Shown here: in pieces, positions 18,929-28,182 of the stretch
Layout: every line of letters starts with the position of its first letter
Numbering within the stretch: the first letter of the stretch is position 1
Assembly: GCA_025362495.1 (NCBI GenBank)
Contig: JANYGI010000167.1
Location: forward strand, 44,449-108,448
Direction of reading: 5' to 3'
Source: Byssovorax sp.
GTDB lineage: Bacteria; Myxococcota_A; Polyangia; Polyangiales; Polyangiaceae
Length of the DNA stretch: 64,000 bases
The notes under the pieces: model-generated
Seen by the model: the letters and a program-made list of their open reading frames with translations, nothing else
What the model was told of the DNA's origin: nothing
The model's database searches: none
Position numbers and translations under genes: made by a program

Positions 18929-20527
18929 ATGAGCATGAAGGATCGCCTCGTCGAGCAGGGAAAGAAGCTCGCGTCATCGGGCCCGGTGGTGCGGCTCATC
19001 AGCAACGACGGGGTGATGCGCGTCGCCACCGGGGTGATGGATGCGCGAACGCGGCTCTCGGCGGCCGCCGAGCACGCCTCGGAGGCCTGGAACATCCTGC
19101 TCAACGGCCACGCGATGCCCAACATCGATCCGGCCCTCGAAGGCGAGACCGAGGCGAAGGGTGACCGCGCGCCGAAGCCGAAGACCAACGGCGCTGCCGC
19201 CGCGCCCGCCGCGTCCCCCGAGAGCGCCCCCGCTCCGAAGACGCAGCCGAGCAGCGCCCCGACCGGCAGCGCCGAGCAGAAGCTCGCGAGCCAGATGGCC
19301 TCGCGCGGCGCGCTCTCGCGCATCGGCGGCAAAGACGTCTTCGAGAAGTGCTTCAAGTTCATGACCGCGGACAACGCCCGCGCGATGGGCGTTTACCCCT
19401 TCTTTCGCCCGCTCGATTTCAACAACGGGCCGGAGGCGCAGCTCGAGGGCCGCAAGGTCATCATGCTCGGGTCGAACAACTACCTCGGCCTGACGACGCA
19501 CCCGCGCGTGCGCGAAGCGGCCAAGGAAGCCATCGACAAGTACGGCACGAGCATGACGGGCTCGCGCCTCGTCAACGGCACGATGCGCCTCCACAAGGAG
19601 CTCGAAGACAAGCTCGCCGCCTACCACGGCAAGGAGGCCGGCCTGGTCTTCACCACCGGCTACCAGGTCAACCTCGCGACCATCTCGGCGCTGCTCGCCA
19701 ACAAGAAGAGCGTCGCCGTGATCGACAAGGACGATCACGCTTCGATCTACGACGGCGTCCGCCTCGCGCAGGCCGCCGGCGCGAAGATGGTGCGCTACAA
19801 GCACAGCGATCCCGCGGCGCTCGATCAGGCCCTGAGCGAGCTCGAGGACAGCGAGGGCGCCCTCGTCGTCACCGACGGCGTGTTCAGCGCGCAGGGCGAG
19901 ATCGCCAACCTGCCTGGCATCGTCGAGGTGACCAAGAAGCACAAGGCCCGCATCCTGGTGGACGACGCCCACGCGCTCGGCGTGATCGGGCCCGGCGGCC
20001 GGGGCACTGCGGCCATGTTCGGCATTTCCGATCAGGTCGATCTCATCGGCGGGACGTTCTCGAAGTCGCTGGCGTCGATCGGCGGCTGGCTCGTGGGCGA
20101 GCGCAAGGTGCTCGATTACATCCAGCACTTCGCCTCGAGCTTCCTCTTCGCCGCGAGCTCCGCGCCGCCCCAGGTCGCCGCCGCGATCGCCGCCCTCGAG
20201 GTGATGCAGGAAGAGCCCTGGCGTCAAGAGAAGCTCCGCGAGAACTTCACGTACATGCGCGTCGAGCTGAAACGCCTTGGTTTCGAGCTCGGGAAGACCG
20301 AGACGGCCGTGATCCCGATCTACATCCGCGACGATCTCAAGACCGTGATGATGTGGAAGTCGCTGCTCGACGACTACGCGATCTACGTCAACCCCTTCAT
20401 CACCCCGGGCGTCGCCCCGAAGCAGCAGGTGCTGCGCACGAGCTACATGGCGACCCACGAGCGCAAGCACCTCGATCAGGCCCTCGACGCCTTCGAGAAG
20501 GTCGGCAAGAAGTTCGGGATGATCTGA
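18929..20527 (+). CDS. Serine palmitoyltransferase-type alpha-oxoamine synthase
   Basis: The catalytic part (about residues 135-532) is a fold-type I PLP enzyme of the BioF/KBL/SPT family: ARAMGVYPFFRPLD, KVIMLGSNNYLGLTTHPRV, GTSMTGSRLVNGT, the cofactor-contacting VDDAHALGVIGPGGRG and the PLP lysine in GTFSKSLASIGG (Lys at about 380). The GSNNYLG and YPFFRP stretches are closest to bacterial serine palmitoyltransferases, which condense serine with an acyl thioester to start sphingolipid synthesis. Sphingolipids are known from myxobacteria. It carries a 130-residue N-terminal extension: a helical segment followed by an Ala/Pro/Lys linker. The genes for ketosphinganine reduction and ceramide synthesis are not next to it. 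A related 2-amino-3-ketobutyrate ligase activity is the main alternative. Confidence 0.8.
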   Translation: MSMKDRLVEQGKKLASSGPVVRLISNDGVMRVATGVMDARTRLSAAAEHASEAWNILLNGHAMPNIDPALEGETEAKGDRAPKPKTNGAAAAPAASPESAPAPKTQPSSAPTGSAEQKLASQMASRGALSRIGGKDVFEKCFKFMTADNARAMGVYPFFRPLDFNNGPEAQLEGRKVIMLGSNNYLGLTTHPRVREAAKEAIDKYGTSMTGSRLVNGTMRLHKELEDKLAAYHGKEAGLVFTTGYQVNLATISALLANKKSVAVIDKDDHASIYDGVRLAQAAGAKMVRYKHSDPAALDQALSELEDSEGALVVTDGVFSAQGEIANLPGIVEVTKKHKARILVDDAHALGVIGPGGRGTAAMFGISDQVDLIGGTFSKSLASIGGWLVGERKVLDYIQHFASSFLFAASSAPPQVAAAIAALEVMQEEPWRQEKLRENFTYMRVELKRLGFELGKTETAVIPIYIRDDLKTVMMWKSLLDDYAIYVNPFITPGVAPKQQVLRTSYMATHERKHLDQALDAFEKVGKKFGMI

Positions 20528-20701
20528 AAGCAGATTGCAGGCGGGGGCGCCGAGTGAACCGACCCCCACCCGCGATCGTAACCTCGGGTTCACAGGCCAG
20601 AGCCAATCGTCGCGCCCGGAACGACGCGGCGCTTGGCACGGCCCGTGTTAAGGCCGGGCAGGTGCTCGTGCGGCGGCCTGCGGCTGCCGCTGGAGGATTC
20701 G

Positions 20702-21595
20702 ATGTCTTTTCGTTCGCCCTTTGCTGCGGTCTCCGGGCTCCTTGCTCCCTTTTCGTTTCGCCTCGGCAGCGCGGCCGTAGCTTTCGGCATCTTCGCCGTC
20801 TCCGCCGCGGGCTGCGGCGGCTGCGACGACGCCTCGGTAGCCTGCGATGCGCAGGGTCGGAACTGCGTGATCTGCGACGGCTACGGCTGTCACCCGGCTG
20901 ACCCGACCGCGACCGGCGGCACCGGAGGCAACGGCGGCGAGAGCGCGGGTACGGCCGGCACGGCGAGCACCGGGACGGGCACCCCGGTCTGCGATCCCGC
21001 GAAGACCACGTGCGCCTGCGACGCGACTACGGCTTGCCGCATGGGGACGCAATGCCTCGGCGGCATCTGCGTCACGGGCTGCGACTTCACGTACGAGTGC
21101 GGCGCCGCCAAGGTCTGCGTCGACGGCCAGTGCACCCCCGGCTGCGACGCGACGAACCCTTGCAACGCGGGCTTCACGTGCACCGCGGGCGCGTGCGTCC
21201 TCGATCCGAACAACCCCGAGTGCAGCACCACGGTGCCCTGCACCGTCGCCGGCGAGAGCTGCGTCGGTGGCCTCTGCACCAAGACCTGCACCGCCAACAC
21301 CGACTGCGCGGCGGGCGAGATCTGCAACGCCGGCACCGGCGCCTGCGTCAACGATCCTTCCCCCACGGCGGCCTGCAGCGACACGGTGAAATGCACCGGC
21401 CCCGGCCAGGAGTGCGCGGCCGACGGGTACTGCCACTATCCGTGCACCACGGTGCCGGAGTGCAAGCTCCACGACTCGCGCTTCGTCGCCTGCGACAAGG
21501 GCATCTGCAAGACGGCCGAAGAGGTCGAGCCCGAGTGCACGATCGACAACCCGTGCAAGGCCGGGAAGATCTGCATCTCGAACAAGTGCCAGTAA
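20702..21595 (+). CDS. Cys-rich lipoprotein with Gly/Thr linker
   Basis: The start is the ATG at 20702, with GGAGG five bases upstream. The 297-residue product has a long signal sequence ending in a lipobox-like VSAAGC, then a Cys-rich start (GGCDD), a Gly/Thr/Asn linker (PTATGGTGGNGG...), and about 24 further cysteines in repeated modules (CMRM-type CRMGTQCLGGICV, CNAGFTCTAGACV, CAAGEICNAGTGACV, CKAGKICISNKC). It is expected on the outer membrane or secreted through it. The modules are of the same general type as in the lipoprotein at 16411-17289, but the sequences are not close. The gene lies upstream of the Skp/lipid A cluster in the same direction and may share transcription with it. Confidence 0.8.
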   Translation: MSFRSPFAAVSGLLAPFSFRLGSAAVAFGIFAVSAAGCGGCDDASVACDAQGRNCVICDGYGCHPADPTATGGTGGNGGESAGTAGTASTGTGTPVCDPAKTTCACDATTACRMGTQCLGGICVTGCDFTYECGAAKVCVDGQCTPGCDATNPCNAGFTCTAGACVLDPNNPECSTTVPCTVAGESCVGGLCTKTCTANTDCAAGEICNAGTGACVNDPSPTAACSDTVKCTGPGQECAADGYCHYPCTTVPECKLHDSRFVACDKGICKTAEEVEPECTIDNPCKAGKICISNKCQ

Positions 21596-21649
21596 CGGCT
21601 CGTGCTCGGTGGCTTGACGGTCCAGAGAGCGCCGAGTAATCGCATCGAC

Positions 21650-22243
21650 ATGGCCTTCTCTCTGGGCCGGGCGCTCGCCCGGATCACCGCGCTCGCGTTC
21701 GCCGCCGCCTCCACGCTCGCCGTCTCCGAAGGCGTGGCCTCGGCCGAAGGCAAAATCGCGGTGGTCAACGTGCAGCAAGCCGTCATGCAGACCGACGACG
21801 GCATGCGCGCCGCGGCGACGCTGAAGAAGCTCTTCGACAAGCGCCAGCAAGAGCTCGACGCCCGCCAGCAGGAGCTCGCCCGCGCGCGTGAGGACATCGA
21901 GAAGCAGTCGCGCATCCTCTCGCGCCAGGCCCTCGAGAAGCGCATGGAAGACTGGCAGCGCCGCATGGTCGAGCTCCAGACGAAGTTCGTCGAGAACAAC
22001 AAAGAGCTGCAGGAGAAGCAGGGGCAGCTCACCGGGCCGATCTTGAAGAAGATGCTCGGCGTCATCAGCCACCTCGCGAAGAAGAGCAGCTACGAGCTGA
22101 TCATCGACAAGCAGGCGGTGCCGTACGCGCGCCCCGATCTCGATCTGACCGAGCAGGTCGTGCAGATGTACAACTCCGGCGACGCCGCGGCCGATGCGCC
22201 GGCGGCCGCGCCGGAGGGCGAAAAGAAGGACGAGAAGAAGTAG
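21650..22243 (+). CDS. Skp/OmpH-family periplasmic chaperone
   Basis: The 197-residue protein starts at the ATG at 21650. That start gives a clean signal peptide with cleavage after VASA. An earlier GTG at 21602 would bury the signal. The mature part begins [12 protein letters not shown], typical of OmpH/Skp, followed by a long coiled coil rich in Gln, Glu, Arg and Lys (about residues 60-140). The C-terminus ends in an Ala/Glu/Lys-rich tail. Skp holds unfolded outer-membrane proteins in the periplasm for the Bam complex. The order skp-lpxD-fabZ-lpxA is the classical proteobacterial arrangement, usually with bamA upstream. Here bamA is not present upstream. Confidence 0.88.
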   Translation: MAFSLGRALARITALAFAAASTLAVSEGVASAEGKIAVVNVQQAVMQTDDGMRAAATLKKLFDKRQQELDARQQELARAREDIEKQSRILSRQALEKRMEDWQRRMVELQTKFVENNKELQEKQGQLTGPILKKMLGVISHLAKKSSYELIIDKQAVPYARPDLDLTEQVVQMYNSGDAAADAPAAAPEGEKKDEKK

Positions 22244-22257
22244 CCCGCGGAGCGCGC

Positions 22258-23196
22258 ATGATCGGGCTCGCGTTCCCCTCGCCGGTCTCGCTCGCGCACC
22301 TCGCGGAGCGCTTCGGCGGCGTGGTCGATGCCGGGGCGGAGTCGCTGCTCGCGGCACGCATTGTTCCCGTCGACGCCGCGCGCGCCTGCGACGATCTCGC
22401 GCCGCTGCTGGCGCGCCGCTACCTCAAGATCGCCCGCGTCAGCCCGGCGATCTTGCTCATCGACGCGACGCTCGCGCGGCTCGTGCCCGAGGGTCGTCGG
22501 TGGATCCACCCGCACGCCGGGTTCGCCTTCGCGCGTCTCCTCGCCGAGCTCGCTCCGCCTCCTCCGGCCGACGAGCGCGCTCTGGCGCGGATCGCGCCCG
22601 GCGCCGAGGTGCACCCGAGCGCGGTGATCGGCGTCGGCGTGGTGATCCGCGCCGGCGCCATCATCGACCTCGACTGCCGGATCGAGCCCAACGCCGTGAT
22701 CTACGGCGGATCCCGGCTCGGCGCGCGCGTCGTCGTCGGCGCCGGCGCGGTGATCGGGCGGCCCGGCTTCGGATGGACGGCCTCGCCGGCCGGCGAGATC
22801 GTCCGCGTGCCTCAGCTCGGCGGCGTGGTGATCGAGGACGACGTGGAGATAGGCCCGCTCGCCACGATCGACGCGGGGACCCTTCGTCCCACGGTGATCG
22901 GACGCGGCGCCAAGCTCGACGCGCACGTCCATGTCGGCCACAACGGCGTCATCGGCGCGGGCGCGATCATCGCGGCGCAGTGCGGGTTCGCGGGCTCGGT
23001 CGAGATCGGCGCGGGCTCGCTCATCGGTGGGCAGGCGGGCATCGCCGATCACGTGCGCGTCGGCGCGGGCGCCAAGATCGCCGCCAAGTCCGGCGTGATC
23101 GGGGATGTCGAGGCGGGCGCGACCGTGGCAGGCTATCCTGCCGTCGATCGGGCGCGCTGGCTGCGGGCCATGGCGCGCGCCCTCCACGAGCGCTGA
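22258..23196 (+). CDS. lpxD: UDP-3-O-acylglucosamine N-acyltransferase (LpxD)
   Basis: LpxD adds the second hydroxyacyl chain to UDP-3-O-acylglucosamine in lipid A synthesis, acting in the cytoplasm as a trimer. The 312-residue length is near the family norm (about 340). After an N-terminal uridine-binding domain (residues 1-100) comes a left-handed beta-helix of hexapeptide repeats ([43 protein letters not shown]). The catalytic His lies in [12 protein letters not shown] (about residue 229), and GFGW before it matches the family's substrate loop. The gene starts 14 bases after the skp stop, and FabZ and LpxA follow. Confidence 0.93.
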   Translation: MIGLAFPSPVSLAHLAERFGGVVDAGAESLLAARIVPVDAARACDDLAPLLARRYLKIARVSPAILLIDATLARLVPEGRRWIHPHAGFAFARLLAELAPPPPADERALARIAPGAEVHPSAVIGVGVVIRAGAIIDLDCRIEPNAVIYGGSRLGARVVVGAGAVIGRPGFGWTASPAGEIVRVPQLGGVVIEDDVEIGPLATIDAGTLRPTVIGRGAKLDAHVHVGHNGVIGAGAIIAAQCGFAGSVEIGAGSLIGGQAGIADHVRVGAGAKIAAKSGVIGDVEAGATVAGYPAVDRARWLRAMARALHER

Positions 23197-23241
23197 GCGC
23201 GCGACCCGAGCCCACGCTACGCCGCGAGAAGGAGCCCTGCC

Positions 23242-23709
23242 TTGAGCGAACGCCTCGACCGACCTGTGTCGCTCGACATCCAGCAGATCCTGGCGATCCT
23301 CCCGCATCGCTTCCCGTTCGTGATGGTCGATCGCGTGACGGAGATCATCTCGGGCAAGAGCATCCGCGGGCACAAGTGCGTCTCGATCAACGAGCCCTGG
23401 TTCCCGGGGCATTTTCCCAACCGCCCGATCATGCCGGGCGTGCTCATCCTCGAGGCGCTCGCGCAGATCGGAGGGATCCTCGCGTACGCGTCGGATCCCT
23501 TCGATCCGACCACGAATCTCATGTTCTTCCTCGGCATCGACAAGGCGAAATTTCGCCGCACGGTGACCCCGGGCGACCGCCTCGACCTCTTCGTCGAGGT
23601 GCTTCATCATCGCTCCAACGTGTGGAAGCTCCGCGGTGAAGCCAGCGTCGACGGCACCCTCTGCGCCGAGGGCGAGCTGCTCGCATCCATCGTCGATCGT
23701 CAGCCGTGA
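23242..23709 (+). CDS. fabZ: 3-hydroxyacyl-[acyl-carrier-protein] dehydratase (FabZ)
   Basis: FabZ removes water from beta-hydroxyacyl-ACP in fatty-acid elongation. The 155-residue hot-dog-fold protein has the His of GHFPNRPIMPG (about residue 54) and the Glu in ILEALAQIGG (about 69) that make up the active site. The start is a TTG at 23242, decided by a strong AAGGAG seven bases upstream. The beginning LDIQQILAILPHRFPF is typical of FabZ. Its stop overlaps the lpxA start as GTGA (23706-23709). Placing fabZ between lpxD and lpxA ties fatty-acid elongation to lipid A synthesis, since both pathways draw on hydroxyacyl-ACP. Confidence 0.94.
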   Translation: MSERLDRPVSLDIQQILAILPHRFPFVMVDRVTEIISGKSIRGHKCVSINEPWFPGHFPNRPIMPGVLILEALAQIGGILAYASDPFDPTTNLMFFLGIDKAKFRRTVTPGDRLDLFVEVLHHRSNVWKLRGEASVDGTLCAEGELLASIVDRQP

Positions 23710-24458
23710 TTGATCCGGCGGCGAGGGTCGCGCCGGGCGCCCGCCTCGGTGAGCGCGTCGAGGTCGGGCCCTTCGCGGTGATCGAGGACGGCGTCGTCGT
23801 CGGCGCCGGCACGCGGATCGAGGCCCACGCCATGGTCCGTCGCGGATCGTCGCTCGGCGTTGACAACGTGGTCCATCCCTTCGCGGTCCTCGGGGGCGAG
23901 CCGCAGGATCGACGCCACGCCGGCGAGCCGACGACGCTCGAGATCGGGGATGGCAACGTCTTCCGCGAGCACGTCACCGTGCACCGCGGCACCGCGCACG
24001 GCGGCGGCGTCACCCGGATCGGGAGCCACGGCCTCTTCATGGTGGGCGCGCACGTCGCGCACGACTGCCAGATCGGCGACGCCGTCATCCTCGCCAACGC
24101 CACGCTGCTCGGCGGCCACGTCACCCTCGGCGCGCACGTCGTCACCGGCGGCGGCGTCGCGCTCGCGCCGTTCCTCCGCGTGGGCGAGCGCGCGTTCCTC
24201 GCGGGCGGCGCGATGGTCGAGCGCGACGTCCCGCCGTTCGTGATCGCCGCCGGCGATCGCGCCCGCGTGCGCGCGCTCAACAAGGTCGGCCTCCGTCGCA
24301 GCGGCGTCCCCGAGGCCTCGATCACCAGGCTCGAGGCCGCCTTCGTCGCCATCTTCCGCAAGGGCCCGCGCTCGCTCGCGGCCGCCGCGCTCGGCGACGA
24401 CGACGACCCGTTCGTGCGCGCGCTCGCGGCCGCCGTGCTCGCCGCGCCGTCGCGCTGA
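23706..24458 (+). CDS. lpxA: Acyl-ACP-UDP-N-acetylglucosamine O-acyltransferase (LpxA)
   Basis: LpxA performs the first step of lipid A synthesis, transfer of a hydroxyacyl chain to UDP-GlcNAc. The GTG start at 23706 overlaps the fabZ stop, so translation is coupled. The 250-residue protein has the left-handed beta-helix (IDPAARVAPGARLGERVEVGPFAVI), the insertion loop with VLGGEPQDRR, the catalytic His in GAHVAHDCQIGD (about residue 119) and a helical C-terminal domain (IAAGDRARVRALNKVGLRR). It is slightly shorter than E. coli LpxA (262). The C-terminal tail is Ala/Asp-rich. The lipid A series ends here, and the convergent cytochrome-like lipoprotein gene follows after eight bases. Confidence 0.92.
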   Translation: MIDPAARVAPGARLGERVEVGPFAVIEDGVVVGAGTRIEAHAMVRRGSSLGVDNVVHPFAVLGGEPQDRRHAGEPTTLEIGDGNVFREHVTVHRGTAHGGGVTRIGSHGLFMVGAHVAHDCQIGDAVILANATLLGGHVTLGAHVVTGGGVALAPFLRVGERAFLAGGAMVERDVPPFVIAAGDRARVRALNKVGLRRSGVPEASITRLEAAFVAIFRKGPRSLAAAALGDDDDPFVRALAAAVLAAPSR

Positions 24459-24465
24459 CGCGCGC

Positions 24466-25008
24466 TTATTTGTGCGAGAGCTCCTGATCGCAGGGCGTCG
24501 TGTCGTCGATCCCGGTGAGCCAGTTGAGCAGGCACAGATCGCCGGGATCGCCGGAGGTCCAGATCAGCCCGCCCTTGTGCTTCTCGCGGAGCCGCGGCTT
24601 GCGCACCAGCGTCAGCGAGTCGGGCAGCTCCTTGCCCGCGACGACGGCGCCGAGGATCTCCGGCTCGAGGCCGATCATGCTGGTGTAGTTGTCGAAGAGC
24701 TCGGCCTCGGTCGTCGCCTCGGGGCCGCCCGAGTAGTAGTCCTTGAAGCTCTTGACGTTGGTCGAGTCCTTCGGCTCGGGGCGACGCAGGCCGATCTGGC
24801 CGTAGATCTTCAGCGGGCGGTAGGCCGATCCGTGGCAGTCGAGGGTGCCGCAGCGGCGCTCCATCACCGCCGAGATCGGCCGGAACGAGCCGCCTTGCGC
24901 GCCGAACTTCGGCCCCGTCACCGTCACGTCCGCGGTCGGATCGACAGCGGAGCACGAGGCGATCATCAGCGATGCGGCGGCGACGATCAGCAGGGCGGTG
25001 CGGCTCAT
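24466..25008 (-). CDS. Cytochrome-like lipoprotein with a CX4CH motif
   Basis: The 180-residue protein has a short signal ending in the lipobox MIASC. The motif CGTLDCHG (about residue 59) has the spacing CX4CH, an accepted variant of the c-type heme site CXXCH. The rest has no recognisable domain, but the AYRPLKIYGQIGLR stretch and the late DLCLLNW...PCDQ are reminiscent of small periplasmic 'cytochrome-like' proteins of myxobacteria. Its ATG overlaps the stop of the upstream lipoprotein gene (ATGA). It is therefore the third gene of the operon starting with the DUF3570 protein. A heme cannot be proven from sequence, and a metal-binding or structural role for the two cysteines is possible. 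Confidence 0.7.
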   Translation of the reverse strand: MSRTALLIVAAASLMIASCSAVDPTADVTVTGPKFGAQGGSFRPISAVMERRCGTLDCHGSAYRPLKIYGQIGLRRPEPKDSTNVKSFKDYYSGGPEATTEAELFDNYTSMIGLEPEILGAVVAGKELPDSLTLVRKPRLREKHKGGLIWTSGDPGDLCLLNWLTGIDDTTPCDQELSHK

Positions 25009-25610
25009 CTCGGTACTCCCGGGCACTCGGTCCCCGGCGGCTTGAACGGGCTCAGCGTCGGGTCCTCGACGCAGTAAATCCAGCCGGGCGAGCCCTGATC
25101 GCGCGCGCCCTGGTGGCAGCCGCCGCACGAGCCCTCGCGGCTGATCCGCGACGACATGTAGCGGCCCGTCGTGTCGACGCTCCCCGGCTTGGTGGGGCAC
25201 TCGATCTTCGCTTCGAGCGGGAATCCCGGGTCGAACTCGTCGCGCGTGAAGAAGAAGTTGCCGACGCAGTTCGTCTTCCGCTCGGGCGGCGTCTCGGTGG
25301 GGCCCTTGCCGTTCTTGTTGCCGAACGCGTCGGTGATCACGATGTTCACGTGCTCGACGGGCGTGGGGAGCTTGTCGATGGGCGCGGCGAAGATCGTCCC
25401 GGCGATCGACATCTGCGGCGAGGCGCCGCCGTAGACGCCATGGCACTCGAGGCACGGCTGCCCCGGCCGGTGAAACTCGCTCGGCTCGACGCCGAGGACC
25501 TCGCCGCCGAGGGCCGCGACCTTCACGTCGACAACCGGGTTACCGCAGCCGACGAGAGCGGCAGTCGCGCTCGCGAACGCGACGATCGAGCCGAAATGAA
25601 GCGCGTTCAT
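25005..25610 (-). CDS. Cytochrome c-like lipoprotein (two CXXCH motifs)
   Basis: The 201-residue protein starts at 25610, overlapping the stop of the DUF3570 gene by ATGA. A signal peptide leads to the lipobox ALVGC. Two heme-binding motifs are present: CLECHG near residue 54 and CGGCHQ near residue 163. Between them lies a beta-rich region (VEHVNIVITDAFGNKNG). The protein should be anchored in the outer membrane, facing the periplasm, and may carry electrons to or from the other redox proteins of this operon. It is followed, with another ATGA overlap, by the CX4CH lipoprotein. Confidence 0.75.
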   Translation of the reverse strand: MNALHFGSIVAFASATAALVGCGNPVVDVKVAALGGEVLGVEPSEFHRPGQPCLECHGVYGGASPQMSIAGTIFAAPIDKLPTPVEHVNIVITDAFGNKNGKGPTETPPERKTNCVGNFFFTRDEFDPGFPLEAKIECPTKPGSVDTTGRYMSSRISREGSCGGCHQGARDQGSPGWIYCVEDPTLSPFKPPGTECPGVPR

Positions 25611-27877
25611 TCGAGATCGATCTCCAGGGTGGTGGCCGCGAAGAGGCCGAGTCGGTCGAGCAAGAACAGGTGATCCAGGAACCGCGTATAGACCACGTCG
25701 GCGTTGACCGAGAGCGCCCAGCCCTTCTTCTCGCCGAAGGCGTAGCGCACGCCGCCGCCGAGCGTGACGCCGTAGAGCGGCCCGAGCTCGCGATCGCCGG
25801 TGCGCAGCGCGGGCAGGGTGATCGTGCCGTCTTTCTTCGAGGGCGCGGCCGGGTACGCGAGCCGCCAGAAGCTCGCGGCGCTCTGCACGTTGAAGCGCGC
25901 CGCCGGCCAGATGCGCAATCGCTCGTTCAGATCGACCAGGAATTGCAGGTCCGTCGTGCTGGCCTTGAGACCCCAGCTGTCGACGTAGAGGCGCTCTTCG
26001 GCGCGGATGGTGCTGGCGCTGAAGCGGTGCGCGAGGAGGCCGGCGATCGCCCAGCGCTGCCGGCTCGTGGGGAGCTGCTCGAGGGCGCGGATCGGCAGGC
26101 GGTTCTTGTTCACGCCGTCGATCGAGAGGCCGATGGGGACGCGCTTGGCCACGTCGGGGAGGAACATCGGGATGTAGCGGTAGGGCTTCGACGTGTCGCC
26201 GTCCTCGATCACCGCGGTGAACGACGACGCGAAGAACGTGGCCTTGTCGAGCACGAACGTCACCGAGGCGTCGAGGCCGTGGCGGTTGATCTCGTGCGAA
26301 TACACGGCGAACGGCGTCCCCGCGCGGCCTGACACGTCGTGCGAGAACTCGTAGCCGAGGGCCGGCGTGATCGTCTTCTGGCGGAGATCCATCGAGACGC
26401 CCCCGCCCACCGAGGTCGCGAGGTAGTCGGGCTCGTGCGAGAGGTTGGCCTTGAGGTTCACGTCGGCGTCGCCGAGCTTCTTGTGGCCGCCGATCGACGG
26501 GACGTAGCGGACCTCGCGCCAGCGCGGCGAGGCCGTCGCGACGATGTCGGCCGACGCCGCGGTCACCATGTCGACGAGGAACGATCCGTTGACGCCCCAG
26601 CCGCCCGTGGGGTTCTCGGCGCTGACGAGCACGGCCGGCGTGATCACGTCGACGTGATCGGTGTCGTGGTAGCCCGACATCTCGCTCGCGAGGTGGAGGT
26701 CGAGCGAAGGGCCCGAGTCCGACTTGAGGCACCTGGCGAAATCGTCGCGCGTCTGCGCCGCGAGCATGCAGCGCATCATCGCCTGATCGCCCCTGGCCCC
26801 CTTCGGCCCGAGCTTGATGTCGACCGTCGCGGTCTCGAACTCGGCCACGTCGATCGTCTGCTCGAACTCGACGTCGGCGCCGCTGACCTTGCCCTGGGCC
26901 TTGATCGTGCGCTGCCCCGGGTTGACCCACAGCTCGCCGTCGAGCTTGTCGTTCGCGAGCGGCGCGCCGTTCATCGTCACGACCAGCGCGTCGGCCTGCG
27001 CCGGCTTGCGGATGACGATCTTCGGCGTCTTCTCGCGCAGCGCCTGGCCGCGCTGCTTCGCGAGGTTGCCGACGTTCTGCAGGCCGACCCTCCCCGCCCC
27101 TTCGCCCACGCTCTGGAAGTCCGCGAGGGCCTCGATCCACAGGCCGCCGCGCTCCTCGCACGAGGCGAGGAGGAAGCGCGTCGCGACCCGGTTCTCGGCC
27201 TGGAGCGAGGCCTGCGCGTAATCGACGCAGTCGAGCCAGTCGCGGCTGGCCTCGGACGTCGTGGCCTCGTTGTAGTAAAAATAGGCTTCGGCGCTGCGCC
27301 ATCCGCGCGGGAAGCGGCCGGCGCCGGGGAACGTCTTCTTCGGCTTGCGCGGCGCGGCCTGGAGCGGCGCGGCGACCGGCGGGGGCTTTGCGGTATCTGT
27401 CGGCGGCGGCGTGGGCGTCGGCGGCGTGGCCGTCGCCGGTGGCGTCGGCGTCGGCGTCGGCACGATCGGCGCGGCCGCCGGCGCGTCGCCGTGCGCCTCG
27501 TTGAACGCCGCTTGCACCTCGGGCGGGTCGAAGCTCGTGAAAGGCTTGGCGTTCGGATCTTCCTTCAGCGCCGCGGCAAACGAGGCCTTCGCCTCGGCCC
27601 CCTTCTTCAGCCCGACGAACACCGTGCCGAACGCCACGAAGAGCCTGGCGCGCACCTTCGGGCTGCACGACGAGCCCTCACACGCCTGCTTGCCGAACTC
27701 GAGCTGGTCGAGCGCCTGCTTGAAATTGCCCGCCGTGTAGTTTGACTGAAGGACGCTCTCGATCAGCTCGTCGACGTCTTGGTCGTTGGAGGCCGCCCGG
27801 GCGACGCGTTCGCCGGCAAGGGCCGAGAGCACGACGGCAGCGAAGAGAAATGCCGGAGCGAAGAACCGTCGAGACAC
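25607..27877 (-). CDS. Outer-membrane protein with DUF3570 beta-barrel, TPR and PEGA-like parts
   Basis: The 756-residue protein starts at a GTG (27877) with AGGG just upstream. After a signal peptide (cleavage after ARA) comes a TPR-like helical region with a Cys pair (CEGSSC), a Thr/Pro/Ala linker (about residues 135-170), a second TPR-like region, and a PEGA-like beta domain (LVVTMNGAPLANDKLDGELWVNPG). The last 370 residues match the DUF3570 pattern (VDVITPAVLVSAENPTGGWGVNGSFLVDMVTAASADIVATASPRW) as short segments of beta strands that end in a Phe/Leu-rich C-terminus. DUF3570 proteins are predicted outer-membrane barrels. The downstream genes are coupled by ATGA overlaps. The role may be assembly or transport for surface redox proteins, which is an inference. 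Confidence 0.78.
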   Translation of the reverse strand: MSRRFFAPAFLFAAVVLSALAGERVARAASNDQDVDELIESVLQSNYTAGNFKQALDQLEFGKQACEGSSCSPKVRARLFVAFGTVFVGLKKGAEAKASFAAALKEDPNAKPFTSFDPPEVQAAFNEAHGDAPAAAPIVPTPTPTPPATATPPTPTPPPTDTAKPPPVAAPLQAAPRKPKKTFPGAGRFPRGWRSAEAYFYYNEATTSEASRDWLDCVDYAQASLQAENRVATRFLLASCEERGGLWIEALADFQSVGEGAGRVGLQNVGNLAKQRGQALREKTPKIVIRKPAQADALVVTMNGAPLANDKLDGELWVNPGQRTIKAQGKVSGADVEFEQTIDVAEFETATVDIKLGPKGARGDQAMMRCMLAAQTRDDFARCLKSDSGPSLDLHLASEMSGYHDTDHVDVITPAVLVSAENPTGGWGVNGSFLVDMVTAASADIVATASPRWREVRYVPSIGGHKKLGDADVNLKANLSHEPDYLATSVGGGVSMDLRQKTITPALGYEFSHDVSGRAGTPFAVYSHEINRHGLDASVTFVLDKATFFASSFTAVIEDGDTSKPYRYIPMFLPDVAKRVPIGLSIDGVNKNRLPIRALEQLPTSRQRWAIAGLLAHRFSASTIRAEERLYVDSWGLKASTTDLQFLVDLNERLRIWPAARFNVQSAASFWRLAYPAAPSKKDGTITLPALRTGDRELGPLYGVTLGGGVRYAFGEKKGWALSVNADVVYTRFLDHLFLLDRLGLFAATTLEIDLE

Positions 27878-27933
27878 GCGCCCTGCACTATATCCGCGCA
27901 GCGATCAACGCGGTCAAAACTCGGTGTTTGCGC

Positions 27934-28182
27934 TCAGTTGCAGCCGCAGCCGCTGCCCGTGCCGCCGCTGCCGCCCGTCGCGCCTTCGGAGATGGCGCGG
28001 AGGTGCGCCTCGCCGAAGCCGGTCATGTCGGCCGCGGCCATCGTCGGGTGGGCGAGCTTGCCGCGCTCGTACGGAGCGACGGTGCTGCAGCCGGTCGCCG
28101 CGAGAAGGGACCCGACCATCGTCGCGACGGTGACGAGGGTGATGACGCAGGAGGCGAGGGTGCGGGGGCTCTTCGTCGTCAT
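27934..28182 (-). CDS. DUF4266 small lipoprotein
   Basis: The 82-residue protein begins at 28182 with GGGAGA at good spacing. A signal sequence leads to the lipobox LAATGC. The mature part reads STVAPYERGKLAHPTM and ends in a Gly/Ser-rich tail closing with GCGCN, the characteristic DUF4266 C-terminus. In other bacteria DUF4266 genes sit beside DUF3570 and thioredoxin-like genes, as they do here. The tail cysteines could bind metal or receive a modification, but this is not shown. The DUF3570 gene starts 57 bases downstream in the same direction, so the two are probably cotranscribed. The 180 bases before this gene carry no other gene. Confidence 0.85.
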   Translation of the reverse strand: MTTKSPRTLASCVITLVTVATMVGSLLAATGCSTVAPYERGKLAHPTMAAADMTGFGEAHLRAISEGATGGSGGTGSGCGCN

